A stretch of 64,000 bases of DNA from CALVGQ01 sp964369385 (GTDB lineage: Bacteria > Bacillota_I > Bacilli_A > Erysipelotrichales > Erysipelotrichaceae). The notes under the pieces were generated by a model. It saw only the letters and a program-made list of their open reading frames with translations, did no database searches and was not told where the DNA came from. The translations under genes and the position numbers were made by a program. This document shows positions 61,237-64,000 of this stretch, in pieces; the stretch's first letter is position 1; every line of letters starts with the position of its first letter. The stretch covers positions 76,657 through 140,656 of the forward strand of contig CAYJEY010000004.1 of the NCBI GenBank assembly GCA_964369385.1. Direction: 5' to 3'.

Positions 61237-61887
61237 CTAATAACTATCGAAGAATCGTACAATCTCGAGTCTTCCATTATTGTCAACTACTGTGAAATAG
61301 CCTGTTTTCTGGAATTCATCAGTATCGAGCGTTCCAGTACTGCTATATTCCCACCCGGCTTCTATGTAATACGCCTTATACACCTCACCGTTAAATGTGT
61401 AATCTTCTGCATCAACTACTCCACCAATACTAATACTTACAACTTCTAACAAATTTTCACTTCCATACTGATGAATATAGGCATCTAAATCGGAATACAT
61501 ATCGTTACGTACTCCTGCCTGAAAAACAGTTGAAGCAGGACTAAATATATATGTTAACCCACCTACTTCATAGTTTCCCTCTTTATTAGTCCAAGTGAAA
61601 AAATCAGCAATAAATGATTTTACTACATATTCTGCAGTCAAATAAGGGTCATTCGCTTCAACTGAAGCAGTAAGTTCATCAAACAATTCTCTTTGATAAT
61701 CAGTTGGATTATTTGCTAACGTATATAAATCATTTTTTATTGTTGGTCCAACCTGAGTTTCTTCTACCACAGTGTCTTTTGACATGATGTGATAAACATT
61801 GTACCCGAGTACACCAGTAACTAAAATAGAAACGATGATCATTGAATACATTACGATGTCTTTAGACATAATCTTCTTTTTTGCCAT
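61237..61887 (-). CDS. Membrane-anchored extracytoplasmic protein of unknown function
   Basis: ATG 61887 (MAKKKIMSKDIVMYSM) has GGAGG 7 bases ahead. I do not recognise the 216-residue product. It has one helix (about 11-33), then an outer domain of about 180 residues (ELFDELTASVEANDPYLTAEYVVKSFIADFFTWTNKEG, then strands VSISIGGVVDAEDYTFNGEVYKAYYIEAGWEY, YFTVVDNNGRLEIVRFFDSY). The helix plus curved sheet recalls NTF2-like extracytoplasmic domains. It is 14 bases before the LCP-PASTA gene and shares its transcript, so it may be a partner of it. Confidence 0.7.
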   Translation of the reverse strand: MAKKKIMSKDIVMYSMIIVSILVTGVLGYNVYHIMSKDTVVEETQVGPTIKNDLYTLANNPTDYQRELFDELTASVEANDPYLTAEYVVKSFIADFFTWTNKEGNYEVGGLTYIFSPASTVFQAGVRNDMYSDLDAYIHQYGSENLLEVVSISIGGVVDAEDYTFNGEVYKAYYIEAGWEYSSTGTLDTDEFQKTGYFTVVDNNGRLEIVRFFDSY

Positions 61888-61919
61888 AATTACCTCCATA
61901 ATTAATTCTTCAGTTATTA

Positions 61920-61977
61920 ATTATATCATATTTTTGTCGAAATATGACACTTAATGTAAGTCTTTAGATAATCTTAA
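61920..61977 (-). promoter_or_regulatory. Extended -10 promoter with upstream TTAAG repeats
   Basis: Minus strand: TGATATAAT (61920-61928) is an extended -10 box. Upstream lie TTAAG (61973-61977), TAAAG (61962-61966) and TTAAG (61950-61954), spaced 11 and 12 bp, a weaker form of the phased repeats seen at 27006-27053. Confidence 0.4.
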
Positions 61978-61994
61978 GAAAACAAGCCTCATTC

Positions 61995-62024
61995 AAAAAA
62001 GAGACATACATAAATATGCATGTC
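61995..62024 (-). terminator. Terminator after rmlA
   Basis: GACATGCATA and TATGTATGTC pair (one G-T), then CTCTTTTTT on the minus strand, 8 bases after the rmlA stop. Confidence 0.75.
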
Positions 62025-62031
62025 AAACTTC

Positions 62032-62916
62032 TTACTTTTTCAGTTGGAATTCACCAGCAGCAACATTTCGTAAATACTCCCCATAAGGTGACTTCCCATA
62101 TTCGTCAGCTGCTTTTAATAGTTGTTCCTTAGAAATCCATTTATTGTAATACGCAATCTCTTCCAAGATAGATATCTTTACGTCTTGAACATCTTCAATT
62201 GTTTTTACAAAATTACTAGCTTCAAACAACGAAGTAACAGTTCCCGTATCGAGCCATGCAAACCCGCGCCCAAATGGTACAACATCTAGCTCACCCATTT
62301 CAAGATAGATTTTATTTAAGTCTGTGATTTCTAACTCACCGCGAGGAGATGGTTTTAAGTTTTTTGCGATTTCTACAACACGATTATCGTAGAAGTACAA
62401 TCCGACCGCTGCATAATTTGATTTTGGGTTAGACGGTTTCTCTTCTAACGAAAGTACCTTTCCATCATCACCAAATTCCACAACGCCAAAACGTTCTGGA
62501 TCTTTTACATACTTACCAAAGATTGTCGCACGACCTTTATTATCAACCGCTTGTTTCAAAATTTTAGAGAAACTATTCCCATAGAATATATTATCTCCCA
62601 ACACCATGCATACATCATCATCCCCGATAAATTCCTCTCCTAGAATGAAAGCTTGAGCTAGACCATCTGGAGATGGTTGTACTTTATAAGATAGATTAAT
62701 TCCAAATTGGCTACCATCTTTTAATAGTGCTTCAAAATTTCCAATATCCTGTGGTGTAGAAATTATCAATATATCCTTGATTCCTGCCAACATTAGTGTC
62801 GATAGTGGATAATAAATCATTGGTTTATCATATATTGGTAACAACTGTTTTGATGTCACCTTTGTCAGTGGATAAAGTCGAGTTCCACTACCTCCTGCAA
62901 GTACAATCCCTTTCAT
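62032..62916 (-). CDS. rmlA: Glucose-1-phosphate thymidylyltransferase
   Basis: The 294-residue product is a full RmlA. LAGGSGTRLYPLT (residues 6-18) is the nucleotide loop, with KQLLPIYDKPMIYYPLSTLMLAGI, YKVQPSPDGLAQAF, VLGDNIFYG (about 107-115, metal Asp), RFGVVEF, LEEKPSNPKSNYAAVGLYFYD, ITDLNKIYL and FAWLDTGTVTSL. It makes dTDP-glucose from glucose-1-phosphate and dTTP, feeding rmlB. GAGGAG precedes the ATG. It follows the third YfhO-like gene by 42 bases. Confidence 0.95.
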   Translation of the reverse strand: MKGIVLAGGSGTRLYPLTKVTSKQLLPIYDKPMIYYPLSTLMLAGIKDILIISTPQDIGNFEALLKDGSQFGINLSYKVQPSPDGLAQAFILGEEFIGDDDVCMVLGDNIFYGNSFSKILKQAVDNKGRATIFGKYVKDPERFGVVEFGDDGKVLSLEEKPSNPKSNYAAVGLYFYDNRVVEIAKNLKPSPRGELEITDLNKIYLEMGELDVVPFGRGFAWLDTGTVTSLFEASNFVKTIEDVQDVKISILEEIAYYNKWISKEQLLKAADEYGKSPYGEYLRNVAAGEFQLKK

Positions 62917-62958
62917 AATAATCTCCTCATCTCTATTTACTTATATTCTATTTTATTG

Positions 62959-64000
62959 CTATTCATTCCTCAAGTTTTTTCTCTTATTTTCAATAGCTAG
63001 CACTAAAATCAGTAGCACTACTCCAAATATAGTAACAATAACGCCTTCCTTAAATCCTTGTGATACAAAATATAATTGTATGTCATTTTCTCCATCTACA
63101 ATTTCAACGCCTAAAAACCCACCGTTTACAGAAATTGAATCAATTTCTTCTCCATTACGAATTACCTTCCAGCCTGCATTATCAGGAATTGGAATTTGAA
63201 GAATATTAGCACCATTACTTATTATTGTTCCTTTTAAATAATTATTTCCCCGGTCATAAATTTCAAAACTACTACCTATAACCTGTGAATACTCATTAAT
63301 ACTTAGATTTTCATCATCAATAAATACCGTATTGCTCAACTCTTTTAAACTTTGAAGGCTAGAAAGATACGATACTCCATTAGCACTATAGCCAAACCCT
63401 TTATAATTCTCAATTTCATAGACTTGTAAGTGATTTAAGTTATATGCATATTTAAAGTCAAAATTTTGAGGCAACTCTGCTTGATCATAAACTATATAGT
63501 ATTTAACTCCAAGCATCTCCATGACATCCGAGTTTTGTAAGTTAATTATATGCCAATTTATTCCATTTAGTTTTAGAAATTCAATAACATTTGGATCATA
63601 CAATGTGTTGTATGTACTCACTCCCATATAGCCATATAACATTGATTTATTTAAATTCATTGGACTAGATGGTAATAAATGGTTGCTGTCCACATAGTAA
63701 CGATACACAATATCCGAATCCATGCTATGATAGTACTCAACTTGACTACTATCAATAGTTTCAGCATAGTCATAATAATTATAGTTATAAACATAAAGTA
63801 ACTGACATGCAATAACAATAAGTTGTATTATTGTAAGTAATTTACCTAACGTTTGAGAGTTCATGTACACAAAATAGATTACTATCATTACCACTACATT
63901 GATCGCAATGTTAATAAGGTGTTCTTTAAAATCTAGTGTAATTAGTCCTATCGCAAATCCAATTAAGATTGCAATTAAAAAAACACTGATGTAAGTTATA
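62959..64000 (-). CDS. YfhO-like membrane protein, C-terminal part (start outside window)
   Basis: The frame is open from the window edge to 62959; the GTG at 63894 is internal. Upstream codons read ITYISVFLIAILIGFAIGLITL, a membrane segment. About 347 residues are visible: two or three membrane segments, an outer domain (MLGVKYYIVYDQAELPQNF, PIPDNAGWKVIRNGEEIDSISVNGGFLGVEI) and a final helix plus basic tail (IENKRKNLRNE). The GVKY...P and DxGWxVxxNGE patterns match the C-terminal half of YfhO proteins. It is the third member of the family in 18 kb, and it leads into rmlA. Confidence 0.8.
   Translation of the reverse strand, partial: ITYISVFLIAILIGFAIGLITLDFKEHLINIAINVVVMIVIYFVYMNSQTLGKLLTIIQLIVIACQLLYVYNYNYYDYAETIDSSQVEYYHSMDSDIVYRYYVDSNHLLPSSPMNLNKSMLYGYMGVSTYNTLYDPNVIEFLKLNGINWHIINLQNSDVMEMLGVKYYIVYDQAELPQNFDFKYAYNLNHLQVYEIENYKGFGYSANGVSYLSSLQSLKELSNTVFIDDENLSINEYSQVIGSSFEIYDRGNNYLKGTIISNGANILQIPIPDNAGWKVIRNGEEIDSISVNGGFLGVEIVDGENDIQLYFVSQGFKEGVIVTIFGVVLLILVLAIENKRKNLRNE

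Noticed and set aside
1..64000. tRNA, rRNA, IS element, integrase or CRISPR-Cas genes
   Set aside because: None was recognised by reading either strand; no transposase or recombinase motif appears among the translated frames.

Overview
The window is low-G+C Firmicutes-type chromosomal DNA. It has Gram-positive ribosome-binding sites (GGAGG) before almost every start, strong T-tailed terminators, GatABC-type PTS genes, LytR-CpsA-Psr wall proteins and YfhO-type proteins. TGA is used as a stop, so the code is standard. The gene set would fit an Erysipelotrichia-like host, but that is an impression, not a computed placement. No rRNA, tRNA, CRISPR array, transposase or integrase was recognised. 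Both window ends cut through genes: a nitroreductase on the left and a YfhO-like membrane protein on the right.

Region by region. 1-2.9 kb: a nitroreductase faces away from a MarR-MATE-GNAT drug-resistance-type operon with an operator-like palindrome. 2.9-7.0 kb: a SIS-domain protein behind a cre-like site, several small conserved proteins, a decayed PNPOx-like gene and a membrane diguanylate cyclase. 7.08-11.7 kb: an array of small, same-strand, promoterless genes. They are inorganic pyrophosphatase, DUF3953, GNAT, HAD, a membrane protein, NUDIX, peptidase E and GNAT. A GCATAAC-type repeat sits next to the stop codon of nearly every one. With one promoter and a palindrome at its head, this looks like an integron-type gene-cassette array without a visible integrase, and it is the most unusual object here. 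11.9-14.1 kb: rlmD and a membrane-anchored protein. 14.1-26.9 kb: one long surface-polysaccharide operon with two flippases, a Wzy/O-antigen-ligase-type polymerase, a DUF6056 membrane protein, a GT4, five GT2 enzymes and a HAD-IB phosphatase. 27-30.7 kb: a large repeat-rich surface protein behind 11-bp-phased TTAAC repeats. 30.7-33.7 kb: a MATE transporter and an LCP protein.

33.8-40.5 kb: a sugar-acid operon (KDPG-type aldolase, Gat-type PTS IIA/IIB/IIC, DgoD-like dehydratase, phosphotriesterase-family lactonase) and its PRD regulator, which is cut by one in-frame TAA. 40.7-45.9 kb: a complete branched-chain amino acid ABC transporter (livJ-H-M-G-F) ending in a CBS-ACT sensor gene. Its leader carries a 17-bp palindrome almost identical to that of the MarR operon. 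46-64 kb: cell-envelope glycosylation genes, namely three YfhO-like proteins, a GtrB/CsbB-type GT2, two tandem arylsulfotransferase-like proteins, glf, rmlB, an epimerase, rmlA, and an LCP protein that carries PASTA repeats.

Functionally, the right two thirds of the window are mainly about building and decorating the envelope. The polysaccharide operon makes and exports repeat units, the LCP proteins could attach polymers to the wall, and GtrB-type and YfhO proteins could add sugars outside the membrane. RmlA/RmlB and Glf supply precursors. The sugar-acid and amino-acid uptake operons are metabolic islands placed between them.
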